Positions 50,323 to 59,643 of a stretch of 64,000 nucleotides of DNA are shown here, piece after piece; within the stretch, counting starts at the first letter, position 1, and each line of letters starts with the position of its first letter. Location of the stretch: contig JAILWJ010000001.1 of the NCBI GenBank assembly GCA_025699025.1, forward strand, positions 1 to 64,000, in the 5' to 3' direction. The notes under the pieces were generated by a model that saw nothing but the letters and a program-made list of their open reading frames with translations, was not told the DNA's origin and ran no database searches. Made by a program: the position numbers and the translations under genes. This stretch comes from Nitrosarchaeum sp. Lineage in GTDB: Archaea > Thermoproteota > Nitrososphaeria > Nitrososphaerales > Nitrosopumilaceae.

Positions 50323-51846
50323 TTGAATCTAAAAACAAAGATAATTGCCGGATTTTTCATACTTACTGCAGTTGCTGCAGTTATTGGCGCAGTATCGTTG
50401 TATCAGTTCTCGGTTCTCTCAGCGTCTTTTGCAGGATTGCCTGAACACATGGACAAAATGTCAGATGAAATAATTGCGCTGGGGCATGCATCGAAGATTC
50501 TATACTATGATGAGGTACTAACACAGTCCGTACGAAACTATGCATTTACAGGAGACGTTGCATGGAAAAATAGGTATGTGGAATTTGAGTCACTCCTGAA
50601 CAACACGCTTGAATCAAGATTGATATCTGATCCTATGGATGAGGTATACTTTTCAAAAATAGCCAATTCAAACAAGCATCTGATTAGGATGGAAAAGGAG
50701 GTCATTGCACTTGTTGATAACGGTGAGCTCAAGCAGGCAATATCCGTACTTGAAAACGAGGAGTACATATCACACAAAAAAGAGTATGCTCAGGCTCTGG
50801 CCGAATACTCAAATGCACACGATGTCAATCTAGGTATGACATCAGACAGCCTATCAGAAAAAACAACAGGCTCGCTTCAACAACTGCGTAGCTTTTCTGC
50901 CGAAGGCGCAATTGTATTTCAAATATCTCTTGCAATACTGGTTCTTCTCTCGATAGTTCTGGGCTATGTCTTGGCATCATCCATTGCATTGCCTTTTACT
51001 AAACTCCAAAAGAAAATCAAACAAATTGCCAAGGGCAACTTTGATGTCATGTTGAAGCCGGAGGGCCCTGATGAGATCAGAGACATGATAATCGAGTTCA
51101 ACAACATGATTCAGGAGCTAAAAAAGCTAGATCATGCAAAAAGAAACGTCACATCCATTCTGTCCCATGAACTGCGCACACCTCTGATGCCAATAATGGG
51201 CAATCTTGAAATCCTACTGATGGACAAATCTGACAATCTTACCTCCGAACAAAAGATCAGGATTGAAAAGACAAAGGAGCGTTGCCTGTTTATGAAAAAG
51301 ATGATTTCAGATATTGTTGATCTAAATGACATCAACGAAGATAGAATCGTACTACAAAAACAAGTTATTTCTCTTGAGGACATAATACAAAACTCGTTAG
51401 ATGCACACCGTGCAGAAATAACCCGAAAAAACATCGATGTTCAGATAAAGTTGCCACAGATCAAAATCGATGGAGATATGCCTAGGTTGATTCAGGTATT
51501 CTCAAACCTGATTGCAAACGCTATTGATTTTTGCCCCAAGACAAACGGATTGATTTCAATCTCTGGACTGTTTGCAAAAAGCAATGTACGTGTAACTATA
51601 CGTGACAATGGACGAGGATTGGAGCAAAGTGATTTGGCCAAGATTTTTGAAATGTACTATCAGGTAGGTGATGCACATACTAGAGATCACAATGGAGCTG
51701 GAATCGGACTTGCTGTCTGCAAAGGCATAGTTGAGATGCACGGTGGAAGCATATGGGCAGAATCCTTTGGAATTGGGTATGGAACAGCAATTCATGTTGA
51801 ACTGCCGATTATAAGCAAACAAAAAACACTGAAAATGCGTTACTGA
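50323..51846 (+). CDS. Membrane sensor histidine kinase with four-helix-bundle sensor and HAMP
   Basis: The 507-residue kinase has membrane segments at about 8-30 and 195-220, between them a helical extracellular sensor of about 165 residues (ILYYDEVLTQSVRNYAFTGD), a HAMP linker (about 220-270), HisKA with H282 in SILSHELRTPLMPIMGN, and HATPase boxes FSNLIANAIDF, IRDNGRGLEQSD and GAGIGLAVCKGI. The start is TTG 50323. Operon with receiver and matrixin suggests that the signal it senses controls, or is made by, the protease. Confidence 0.92.
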   Translation: MNLKTKIIAGFFILTAVAAVIGAVSLYQFSVLSASFAGLPEHMDKMSDEIIALGHASKILYYDEVLTQSVRNYAFTGDVAWKNRYVEFESLLNNTLESRLISDPMDEVYFSKIANSNKHLIRMEKEVIALVDNGELKQAISVLENEEYISHKKEYAQALAEYSNAHDVNLGMTSDSLSEKTTGSLQQLRSFSAEGAIVFQISLAILVLLSIVLGYVLASSIALPFTKLQKKIKQIAKGNFDVMLKPEGPDEIRDMIIEFNNMIQELKKLDHAKRNVTSILSHELRTPLMPIMGNLEILLMDKSDNLTSEQKIRIEKTKERCLFMKKMISDIVDLNDINEDRIVLQKQVISLEDIIQNSLDAHRAEITRKNIDVQIKLPQIKIDGDMPRLIQVFSNLIANAIDFCPKTNGLISISGLFAKSNVRVTIRDNGRGLEQSDLAKIFEMYYQVGDAHTRDHNGAGIGLAVCKGIVEMHGGSIWAESFGIGYGTAIHVELPIISKQKTLKMRY

Positions 51847-51986
51847 CATGTTTTGAGTTCAAGTATGCACAAGATCAGTTTTTCTGTGCGATGATTTGAT
51901 GTTATCACTTGTTTGTCTTGCAGGTTTTGTAATCAATGTTACATACACTTTCTTTTAATGTGTAAAATCAACCATGTACGAGAAAA

Positions 51987-52142
51987 ATGGTTTTAATTTG
52001 CATGCAATGCGGCAAAAATACGACAAAAAAGGAAAAGTTTTGTTCACTGGTGTGCAAAAACTTGCGTAAAAGACATTTGCAAAACAAAATGATTCAGGTA
52101 TGTCAAAGGGATCAGAGTCACATACGAAACATGGCATACTGA
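51987..52142 (+). CDS. Small zinc-finger protein
   Basis: The 51-residue protein MVLICMQCGKNTTKKEKFCS continues LVCKNLRKRHLQNK and has a treble-clef-like CxxC...CxxxC site and a basic helix. It overlaps another small Cys-rich frame at 52100. It is probably DNA- or RNA-binding. Confidence 0.6.
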   Translation: MVLICMQCGKNTTKKEKFCSLVCKNLRKRHLQNKMIQVCQRDQSHIRNMAY

Positions 52143-52219
52143 TTGCATGCACGGCAAAGTGTGATGCATGTGACGATTCACTTATGTCCAGATGTCAACT
52201 GCTACATATGCCGGAGTAA
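52100..52219 (+). CDS. Possible small cysteine-rich protein
   Basis: A 39-codon frame, MSKGSESHTKHGILIACTAK then CDACDDSLMSRCQLLHMPE, starts inside the previous gene in another frame. Four spaced Cys residues argue for coding, the short length against. Confidence 0.35.
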   Translation: MSKGSESHTKHGILIACTAKCDACDDSLMSRCQLLHMPE

Positions 52220-52324
52220 AGCACGTTTGTATTTTCCACAATTGGAAATATTCTGTTTTGTTTGACATTTTTGTAAATAAATCGGATTTGAATCATTCAA
52301 AATAACAGCCGACTGTGACATCGT

Positions 52325-52468
52325 ATGGCCGAAAGAATCACAGTAATGCTAAACAGCGAACTTGTAAAAAAACTGCGAATCCTCCAAGCAAAGAAACTAA
52401 AAGAGTCTTCGTCAGCGGTTAGCTTTTCACGCATAGTAAATGAAGTGTTGGAAAAAGGACTGCAATAG
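52325..52468 (+). CDS. Small RHH DNA-binding protein
   Basis: The 47-residue protein reads MAERITVMLNSELVKKLRIL and ends SFSRIVNEVLEKGLQ: a strand and two helices of the RHH type. It is a paralogue of 48119-48265, and possibly an autoregulator or regulator of the adjacent surface-protein gene. Confidence 0.75.
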   Translation: MAERITVMLNSELVKKLRILQAKKLKESSSAVSFSRIVNEVLEKGLQ

Positions 52469-52810
52469 CTACAATTGCATCTCCTAATTCTGATTTGTAT
52501 ATGTGTATGATATCATGCCAGAACTATCTGTTGGTAATCCAGATCATGATTTATCGGGATGATTTTTTACAAAAAACTACAACCGTCTTCTGATTAACAT
52601 TCCTTGTCGTAATGGACGCAGATTCAATTTGAATCAGAATACATTTGGCTCTACTATTTCAGGTGCTATGATGTTTTCAGCATTTGATATGTCCTGAATG
52701 CAATCCACTGCCTCACAAGTTATGAAACTCCTCACCGGGTTAATCTGAGTTGATCAAATTGGTTGTGAAAATAACTATTGCTTTTAAATTCAAATGCGAG
52801 TATTATCGTC
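52469..52810. other. Intergenic region before the NHL-Fn3 gene
   Basis: The region contains the palindrome GATTCAATTTGAATC (52621-52635), and on the minus strand a GTG-initiated 33-codon stretch (MRSFITCEAVDCIQDISNAE) around 52655-52756 that looks coding but is too short to accept. A TATA box TTTTAAATT (52782-52790) serves ATG 52811. Confidence 0.4.
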
Positions 52811-55546
52811 ATGAACCTTGGTTTACCGCTGATGTTTGGTCTTTTGGTCGTATTGTCCATGGCATGGGCTCAAAGCATTCATGCAGAACTGGAATATGAT
52901 TTTGAGATTGGTTCCTCTGGCATAGATGCCAACGAGTTGAACAACCCAACAGATGTGGCAGTAAGCAAGGACGGGAATTCTATCTATGTAGTTGATTCGG
53001 CAAACAACAGGATTAACGTATTTGATGATGATGGAGAACATGATTTTGACTTTGGCTCTTTTTGCAGCATATTTACAATTCAAAGCTGCCATGACAATGC
53101 TGCCGGTGCGGACAATAATGGCGACGGGCAGTTTGACAACCCCACACGGGCAACCATTGCCATAAACGGAGATCTGTTTGTAACTGACTCGTACAACAGC
53201 AGGATTCAAAAGTTTGATGATGATGGAAGGTTTGAGCTAAAATTTGGCTCTGCAAACCCTAATGCCGTAGACTATCTTGGCTTGCCAAACGGCATTGCAG
53301 TGCTTGATTCTACAGGGGACATTTATGTTTCTGATGCAGTGACTGACTCTGTACGTGTCTTTGATTCTTCTGGTTCTTTTCTTTTTGATTTTGATTCCTT
53401 TGACGGAGATGAATTTCAAAACCCGTCGTCCATATTGATTGATAGTACAGACAAACTCTTGTATGTGTCTGATTTTGGAAATGATCAGATCGTAATCTTC
53501 AAGATTGCAGCTACATGTCCTGCAGGAAACGACGAAATTGTAGATGGAATCTGCTTTGTGGAAAAGTTTGGCACATCAGGCTCCGGCAACGGCGAGTTTG
53601 ACTCTCCGACAGGACTTGCACTTGATACAGTAAATGATCTATTGTATGTTGCAGACACTGACAATGACAGAATACAGGTATTCAGACTTGCAGCTACATG
53701 TCCTGCAGGAAACGACGAAATTGTAGATGGAATCTGCTTTGTGGAAAAGTTTGGCACATCAGGCTCCGGCAACGGCGAGTTTGACTCTCCGACAGGACTT
53801 GCACTTGATACAGTAAATGATCTACTTTATGTTGCAGACACTGACAATGACCGAGTGCAGGCACTCTCATTTAGTGTGGCTTCTTTGGTGTTTATCCCAA
53901 GCCCGCCTGACAATCTTGATGCAGTTCCGATATCTCCAACATCCATACTTGTCACTTGGGATGAGCCTTCCTTGAAAGAAGATATTGCAAAAATCACAGG
54001 TTACAAGATAGAGTACAGGACCGGAACAGATGACTACAAGACGGTGGTTGCCGACACAAAAAGCACCTTGACATACTTTGTCCATGAAGGCCTGGATTCA
54101 GGAACTACATACTATTACCGCGTATCCTCGATAAACTCTGAAGGGATTGCCCCATCGTCTACAAACTATGGTGTGCAACCCCAACACACTACGGAGCCTT
54201 CTGGCCTTATCGCACACGACATATCTCCAAACCAAATAAGGCTGAAATGGTATCCTCCCACCAACACGTTTGGCCAGCCAATAAGCGGATATGAGATAAA
54301 ACGCGTACTCTCTCCTGGGGTGTATGATCCTGTAGGTGAGACTGACTCTAAAACCACGACTTTTGTTGTAAACAACCTCCAATCTGACAAGACGCATTCC
54401 TTTGTGGTTGCCGCCAAGGTGGGCTTTGGGTACAGTAATGAATCGCATTCTGCATCTGCCACCCCGCATGCGGGTTCCACTGACAAATTCTCAAATGCTC
54501 CTGCCGTAAACGTAATCTCTGTTCCGTCTGCACCGCTTGGCCTTGCGGCGTCACCCATCTCGTCTTCGCAGATAAACCTGTCTTGGAATGCCCCGTCCTC
54601 TAATGGCAACTCTGCAATCACGGGATACCGCATAGAGGCAAAACAAGACTCTGGATCATTTGTCACGCTGGTTGAGGATACAAAATCTGCTGCAAGAACC
54701 TATCAGCACACCAATCTTTCACCTGATTCTAAATACACATACAAAGTCTATGCAATCAATTCTGCCGGAATCGGCAGCTCCTCAAATGAGGCATATGCAA
54801 CGGCAACATACAATACCTTCAAGATTCAACCTATTGGGAAATTCGCAATCGACGAAGGCAAAACACTGACATTTATCGTCAAGGTCTCTGGAAGTACGGC
54901 AGGAATTTCATATGTCTTGGACGGCAATGTCCCTGAAGGAGCTCAAATTAATGCCAATACTGGGATGTTTTCCTGGACCACAAACCACTCACAAGGAACC
55001 AAATCATACACTTTTGACATTGTTGCAACAAAGGATGCAATATCTGACAGACAACCAATAACCATAACTGTAAATGATGTAGTTAATACTATTCCAAACA
55101 TTCCTGCAGAGCCGCAAGACGAGCCAGATGCAGAGCCAGCAACAATTGCGCCATTTGTTGATATCACACGAGATCCTCAATACTATGTTGACAGATACAA
55201 CAACGAGCCCACCTACAAGACATGGTTTGATGAAAACTATCCTCAGTACGAATCAATCTATGACGCAGTAGGATTGGTTGCTCCTCTTAAAACAATTGCA
55301 CCGTTTGTAGATGCTACTCAAGACCCTCGATACTACATCTTGCGATACGAGTATGAACCCACCTACAAGACATGGTTTGATGAAAACTATCCTCAGTACG
55401 AATCAATCTATGACGCAGTAGGGTTGGTTGTGGAACAAGAGTTTGACAATGAATATGGTTACTGTGGAGAAGGAACAAAGTCCATTGATGGGGTGTGCAC
55501 CATAGTGGATGTGCCACAACCAAAGCCCTGGTGGCAATTCTGGTGA
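52811..55546 (+). CDS. Secreted NHL-repeat/Fn3 surface protein
   Basis: From ATG 52811 the 911-residue protein has a signal peptide (about 1-24), NHL/SMP-type beta-propeller repeats (about 25-350; LNNPTDVAVSKDGNSIYVVD), three Fn3 domains (about 360-450, 455-545, 570-665; DNLDAVPISPTSILVTWDEP, GLIAHDISPNQIRLKWYPPT, GLAASPISSSQINLSWNAPS), a cadherin-like/putative Ig domain and two copies of a 50-residue C-terminal module (EPTYKTWFDENYPQYESIYD). A 61-residue propeller unit is repeated almost exactly at DNA level (53507-53689 and 53690-53872). The C-terminus has YCGEGTKSIDGVC and ends PKPWWQFW. ATG 52811 is chosen from the TATA spacing; TTG 52778 lies at the box itself. It probably binds ligand or neighbours at the S-layer. 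Confidence 0.85.
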   Translation: MNLGLPLMFGLLVVLSMAWAQSIHAELEYDFEIGSSGIDANELNNPTDVAVSKDGNSIYVVDSANNRINVFDDDGEHDFDFGSFCSIFTIQSCHDNAAGADNNGDGQFDNPTRATIAINGDLFVTDSYNSRIQKFDDDGRFELKFGSANPNAVDYLGLPNGIAVLDSTGDIYVSDAVTDSVRVFDSSGSFLFDFDSFDGDEFQNPSSILIDSTDKLLYVSDFGNDQIVIFKIAATCPAGNDEIVDGICFVEKFGTSGSGNGEFDSPTGLALDTVNDLLYVADTDNDRIQVFRLAATCPAGNDEIVDGICFVEKFGTSGSGNGEFDSPTGLALDTVNDLLYVADTDNDRVQALSFSVASLVFIPSPPDNLDAVPISPTSILVTWDEPSLKEDIAKITGYKIEYRTGTDDYKTVVADTKSTLTYFVHEGLDSGTTYYYRVSSINSEGIAPSSTNYGVQPQHTTEPSGLIAHDISPNQIRLKWYPPTNTFGQPISGYEIKRVLSPGVYDPVGETDSKTTTFVVNNLQSDKTHSFVVAAKVGFGYSNESHSASATPHAGSTDKFSNAPAVNVISVPSAPLGLAASPISSSQINLSWNAPSSNGNSAITGYRIEAKQDSGSFVTLVEDTKSAARTYQHTNLSPDSKYTYKVYAINSAGIGSSSNEAYATATYNTFKIQPIGKFAIDEGKTLTFIVKVSGSTAGISYVLDGNVPEGAQINANTGMFSWTTNHSQGTKSYTFDIVATKDAISDRQPITITVNDVVNTIPNIPAEPQDEPDAEPATIAPFVDITRDPQYYVDRYNNEPTYKTWFDENYPQYESIYDAVGLVAPLKTIAPFVDATQDPRYYILRYEYEPTYKTWFDENYPQYESIYDAVGLVVEQEFDNEYGYCGEGTKSIDGVCTIVDVPQPKPWWQFW
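53507..53872 (+). repeat. 183-bp tandem duplication within the NHL propeller
   Basis: Two units begin at 53507 and 53690. The first roughly 135 bases of each are identical, encoding the same ATCPAGNDEIVDGICFVEKF segment and following residues. The period is 61 codons, so the frame is kept. A recent duplication or homogenisation is likely. Confidence 0.92.
55208..55422 (+). repeat. 150-bp-spaced C-terminal repeat
   Basis: A 65-base identical segment occurs at 55208-55272 and 55358-55422, 150 bp apart, encoding PTYKTWFDENYPQYESIYDA in both. Confidence 0.9.
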
Positions 55547-55838
55547 TTGTATTGTCTTATACCGTAACAGTTTGTTTTGTCAAATTCTTGATATTGTGAT
55601 TGATAAATCGTTTTTGATCTGTTTTTTGTAAGAATGATTTTTTATGTGTATGTTAATCTCAGTATTCATATCTATAAAATAAAAATGAACGTCATTCAAG
55701 TGATAAGTTAAAAATGTTATTGTCTAGCAAGAAACAGCATCATTATTTCTAGTTCTAATGTGATGTTACTTTATTTTACCATCTATCAATTTAATTTATT
55801 TATTCTAATTTAAAATGTATTAACCTTGTTCATACATA
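55547..55838. other. AT-rich intergenic region
   Basis: No convincing gene or structured element is seen. It probably holds the terminator of the NHL-Fn3 gene and the promoter of the lysine-rich protein. Confidence 0.4.
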
Positions 55839-56198
55839 ATGACAATAAGCAAACTAAAGAAGAAAATTAAGAAAGTTGCAAAGACTACAGTAAAAAAAGC
55901 AACCAAACGTGCAAAGACTACAAGTAGAACTAATAAATCATCTAAACCTGCATGGAAACGTGCCGCAAAACGAACAGTAACTACATCATCCAAACAAAAA
56001 TCAAAGCCAAGAAAAACTATAGCTGCCAAAAAAGGTAAGGCAATAACCAAGGCCGCATATGGAAGAGCTGCAAAACGACTAGTAACATTGAGCAATAAAG
56101 GTCCTAGAACTTTATCTAAAAAACCTGCCAAAAAAGGAACAAAAATAACAAAGAAAGCCTATAGTAGAGCGGCAAAACGAACAATCCGAAAAAGATAG
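55839..56198 (+). CDS. Lysine/arginine-rich protein with RAAKR repeats, chromatin-like
   Basis: The 119-residue protein is about 45 percent Lys, Arg and His, with many Ala and Thr. A repeated core is seen three times: AWKRAAKRTV, AYGRAAKRLV and AYSRAAKRTI, each preceded by a basic Ser/Thr/Lys/Pro linker. The composition and repeats recall the tails of histone H1 and bacterial Hc/AlgP-like proteins. It should bind DNA or RNA non-specifically. No membrane or signal segment. The last residues are TIRKR. Confidence 0.75.
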   Translation: MTISKLKKKIKKVAKTTVKKATKRAKTTSRTNKSSKPAWKRAAKRTVTTSSKQKSKPRKTIAAKKGKAITKAAYGRAAKRLVTLSNKGPRTLSKKPAKKGTKITKKAYSRAAKRTIRKR

Positions 56199-56563
56199 GA
56201 CTTTCTAAAACTTTTTTTATTTTAATTCTTCCAAATATTCTCTATTTTTTAGAGTACAAAATCGTCTTTTTTTGCTTGAAATTATATTATTACATTGTAT
56301 GTTGTTTGTAGTAGACTTCACAAACAATTGATAAGATGTTAACGTTGTGTGTATTTGAAAATCTCAACAAAATCTGTAATGCTGGGGCGAGTTTTGTTAA
56401 ATTAGTTTGATGCCGTACCCTTTTGTTTATAAACAAAATTATTTTTTCAAATAGTTCTAAACGAACTTACTATTTGCAAGTATTTTATAAAAAATGTTCA
56501 AAATTGCCACCCCGCAAAAAATTCGCCCTCTTCTAATACTCTGCTTTCTGAATTTTATCAGAT
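56199..56563. other. AT-rich intergenic region with palindrome
   Basis: A T-rich terminator follows the lysine-rich gene (56210-56225). The 18-bp perfect palindrome TTTTGTTTATAAACAAAA lies at 56421-56438, about 125 bases before ATG 56564, and may be an operator. No frame worth calling was found. Confidence 0.45.
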
Positions 56564-57121
56564 ATGAAACCCGTTCTTGCAATAATTGTATCTGGAATTT
56601 TGTTATTTGTTATGGGAATCCCTACAATTTCTGCCCAAACACAACTTCAAAATGTATACGTAGATTCAGATGTTCCAACACAAATTCCTTGGAATCTGAC
56701 TTCGGTTAATCTGCCCTATACTGATCAATTCTACTGCGATAAATCTTCGAAAACCACATTCAATCTGGGAAAGACTACAGTCAGATGCATGGAGACAAAA
56801 CCTGATGAGACAATTCGTTCATCATTCATAGTTACTGTTGGATACAAGGTAGTTCAAATTCCTGACTGGTTTAAGACACCAACAAAGTTTTGGATTGAAA
56901 ATGCTATTTCAGATGCAGAATATTTTAACGCAGTTAGTGAAATGATTAAAAATGAATATCTGTACATTCCACATGAAAAATCTCAAAAAACATCAAAGGA
57001 AATTCCAGTCTGGATTTATGATAATTCTGACAGGTGGATTAAAAATATGATTACCGATGATGAATTTTCCATTGGATTGCAATGGTTAATACAGAATGGG
57101 TTGATAGAAATTAAGACATAG
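56564..57121 (+). CDS. Secreted protein with two IPxW modules
   Basis: The 185-residue protein has a signal peptide (KPVLAIIVSGILLFVMGIPT, cleavage near ISAQT), a beta-rich part with two Cys (QFYCDKSS, TVRCMETK) and two copies of a helical module: IPDWFKTPTKFWIENAISDA and IPVWIYDNSDRWIKNMITDD, each followed by a hydrophobic helix and I-x-I strand. The same module occurs at 59644-60666. The function of the module is unknown; it looks like a surface adaptor. Confidence 0.75.
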   Translation: MKPVLAIIVSGILLFVMGIPTISAQTQLQNVYVDSDVPTQIPWNLTSVNLPYTDQFYCDKSSKTTFNLGKTTVRCMETKPDETIRSSFIVTVGYKVVQIPDWFKTPTKFWIENAISDAEYFNAVSEMIKNEYLYIPHEKSQKTSKEIPVWIYDNSDRWIKNMITDDEFSIGLQWLIQNGLIEIKT

Positions 57122-57250
57122 AACGCGTTCTAATACCAACAGTGTTCTCTAAATAACTACAACATGAAAAACTTATCTTGAAATGACCTTGTAGTCTATG
57201 ACAGAAGATAATAGAACGCTTTATCAATTATTGCAAATTAAAAATTCTAG

Positions 57251-58126
57251 TTGAAATACACACTAGGATTGCTTGCAATATTGGCAATCATACTTACTAG
57301 CAGTACTGTTTATGCACAGACGCCGTTCAGAGATACATCTGGTTTGACAAAAAACGGAATAGAGTGGTGTGAGGAAAATTATTCGTTATACCAACTTATG
57401 GGAAACGATTTTTTCGAACATCATAACCATTCGATTGAATCAAGGCTTTGTGGAAATCTATACAATGATGAGATATGGACATATGCAGAATTAGACAGAT
57501 ATCAACAATTAATTGAGAAAAGCAGAATCTACTATGCACTGGAAATTCAAGAGAGTGCAAATGAGGCAAAAGAAGGGAAAATAGACACAAAACCGGTGAT
57601 TGTTCAAGAGATACCACAAGAAATTGCGCAGCAACAAAAAGAACTTGAACAGCAACAAAAAGAAACAGAGATAGAATCAAAAGTAGAAATTCAACCCAAA
57701 GAAATCCCCGTGAACAATACTTTATCCGAACAGAGACAAAACAATGCAGGTGGAGGGGGTTGTCTTATTACAACTGCGGCATATGGAACGGAGCTTGCAT
57801 CACAAGTACAATTTCTAAGAGAAATAAGAGACAACAAAGTCATGAGTACTGAATTAGGGGCATCATTTATGACTGGATTTAACGAGTTTTACTATTCATT
57901 TTCGCCATATGTGGCAGACTATGAAAGAGAAAACCCAATATTCAAAGAGATTGTAAAGGTTGGACTCGTCCCTATGCTATCATCGTTATCGATAATGTCT
58001 TTTGCAGAAGATGATTCTGAAGAACAGATACTAGCATATGGAATTATGGTGGTTCTTGCAAATCTGGGAATGTATTTTGTAGCTCCTGCAGTTATCTTGA
58101 TAAAACTAACTAGAAGGATAACATGA
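57251..58126 (+). CDS. Exported protein with CLITTAAYGT motif and C-terminal membrane segments
   Basis: The 291-residue protein has a signal peptide (1-22), a Glu/Gln-rich coiled linker (about 110-165; QQQKELEQQQKETEIESKVE), a GGGGCLITTAAYGTELASQV motif and a helical region (QFLREIRDNKVM, FMTGFNEFYYSFSPYVADYE), then two membrane segments. The CxI(A/T)TAAYG element occurs in many secreted archaeal and bacterial proteins next to a membrane anchor; its chemistry is unknown, but a Cys attachment role is often suspected. The start is TTG 57251. Confidence 0.75.
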   Translation: MKYTLGLLAILAIILTSSTVYAQTPFRDTSGLTKNGIEWCEENYSLYQLMGNDFFEHHNHSIESRLCGNLYNDEIWTYAELDRYQQLIEKSRIYYALEIQESANEAKEGKIDTKPVIVQEIPQEIAQQQKELEQQQKETEIESKVEIQPKEIPVNNTLSEQRQNNAGGGGCLITTAAYGTELASQVQFLREIRDNKVMSTELGASFMTGFNEFYYSFSPYVADYERENPIFKEIVKVGLVPMLSSLSIMSFAEDDSEEQILAYGIMVVLANLGMYFVAPAVILIKLTRRIT

Positions 58127-58198
58127 TCTAAATCTTTGTTTGAAATATATCTAATACCACATTTGTTGTATTTATTGTAAATATGTCATAGCTATAAT

Positions 58199-58360
58199 TT
58201 ATTCAAAGTAATGACGAGTATTATTTTTTAGTGATGAAAACAATATTGTAAAAACAGAAGCAGGATAATCTCTTGTTTGATGATGGTCAAACACTATGTG
58301 AACCTGCCTCTTGTTTACACTCCAATATTTTTCTAAAAATATTTCTACTGTTTTGCCCAT
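58199..58360 (-). CDS. Possible small protein
   Basis: A 53-codon frame, MGKTVEIFLEKYWSVNKRQV then HIVFDHHQTRDYPASVFTIL, lies in the 360-base gap between two secreted-protein genes. Codons and residue mix look coding. The rest of the gap holds only AT-rich promoter-like sequence. Confidence 0.35.
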   Translation of the reverse strand: MGKTVEIFLEKYWSVNKRQVHIVFDHHQTRDYPASVFTILFSSLKNNTRHYFE

Positions 58361-58486
58361 TAAGAGCCTTGATTGCTATTGCAATCTATTTTGTTTGTTA
58401 AATGATTTTAGTTTATTTTGTTTAGTTCAAAGGCACCCCGTACAACCAAATCTATTGTAAAATAAACCATTTTCAGATGTCAATTA

Positions 58487-59521
58487 ATGACATACAAAAC
58501 AGGATTGTTCACAATATTTGTAGCAGTCTCTATGATGACAGCAGGAATCTCAGCAGTGAATATAGCTGATGCAGCAAAACCACAACAAACTATTGAAATA
58601 AGCAATGGTTTTCCAAGTGGTGAGCATCACAATATGAACATTCATGGGAAAAAAGACGGATTTTCTGGATGTGATGATGCTGGTGGTTCTTCAATATTTA
58701 CTCCTGAATATGGAGTCGGAACCATAGAATTTGTCTCAAATAGAAAAGCAAGCCTTGATAGCCTAACTGCTCTTGACAAGTGTACCGAATCCTTTGACGG
58801 AGATTCAGCAAAAGTACAACTACCTTACGAAAATGAGGGATATTACGTATTTTGGAGAATTCTGGCAAAACCGAGCAACGGAAATACTGGTGACCCATCA
58901 TCGGTGCTGCTTTACCCAAACATGGATTTGTTTACTGCATGCAACGACAATGACGGAACAGGACAAGTAATAGATGGATTTGATGGGTTCACATCATGTG
59001 AGGATCAAAATGCAGAAGGGATATCTCCACTAGGCGTAATAACAAAAGACGGCACCATTTTAGATCCTGATGGCGAAGAACTGCAGAGATTTGGCGATTC
59101 ATCAAATGGAAAAGGCAAGAGTAAGGCAATCGACATCACTGACATGTTCTTATGGACAGGAGTTGCCTGTGATGATACAGTTGATCTAGATGGTGACGGA
59201 CAGATCACACTTGCAGACTTTGATCTTACTGGTGATGGCATAGTAGACATTGCAGATATGGAACTTCTTGGATTATCTGACGTCTTTGCATTAATTGACG
59301 TAGACGGCGATGGCATCATAGAATCTCCAGATAATGGTTCTGGAACAGATGAATTGCTGGAACTGCTCAAAAATGTATCAGGCTGTCAGGTATTTGATGA
59401 ACCAACATGGATTTTTACAATTGCTGATTTGGTGATTCATGGTTTTGACTATGAGAACAACGGATCAAAACTTACTCAAATCAGATTCTATCCAGTTGAC
59501 ACAACTCAGTTCATCAGATAA
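58487..59521 (+). CDS. Secreted EF-hand/dockerin-like calcium-binding protein
   Basis: The 344-residue protein has a signal peptide (about 1-30, NIADAAKP), a beta domain with Cys residues (FSGCDDAGGSSIF, LDKCTESF, FTACNDND, TSCEDQN), and paired Ca-binding loops DLDGDGQITLADFD, DLTGDGIVDIADME and DVDGDGIIESPDNG with dockerin spacing. A TATA-like AAAATAAACC lies 27 nt before the ATG. Dockerin-like pairs can mediate surface assembly, but no cohesin is visible nearby. Confidence 0.8.
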   Translation: MTYKTGLFTIFVAVSMMTAGISAVNIADAAKPQQTIEISNGFPSGEHHNMNIHGKKDGFSGCDDAGGSSIFTPEYGVGTIEFVSNRKASLDSLTALDKCTESFDGDSAKVQLPYENEGYYVFWRILAKPSNGNTGDPSSVLLYPNMDLFTACNDNDGTGQVIDGFDGFTSCEDQNAEGISPLGVITKDGTILDPDGEELQRFGDSSNGKGKSKAIDITDMFLWTGVACDDTVDLDGDGQITLADFDLTGDGIVDIADMELLGLSDVFALIDVDGDGIIESPDNGSGTDELLELLKNVSGCQVFDEPTWIFTIADLVIHGFDYENNGSKLTQIRFYPVDTTQFIR

Positions 59522-59643
59522 CCCCTCTTTTTTTCTTGTGAGAAGAATTGTTATGACAATTAAGATTTAAATCTCTTTTAAATTAAAAATTATATTCCTA
59601 CAATAAGGGCATGTTTAATTAATTTTGTATTTTCTAGTTATTA

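Noticed and set aside
52621-52635. GATTCAATTTGAATC as a plasmid or attachment site
   Set aside because: There is no integrase, no second copy and no insertion boundary; kept only as a note in the intergenic entry.
58320-58345. AATATTTTT/AAAAATATT hairpin as operator
   Set aside because: Pure A/T palindromes arise easily in this AT-rich gap, and no neighbouring regulator fits.
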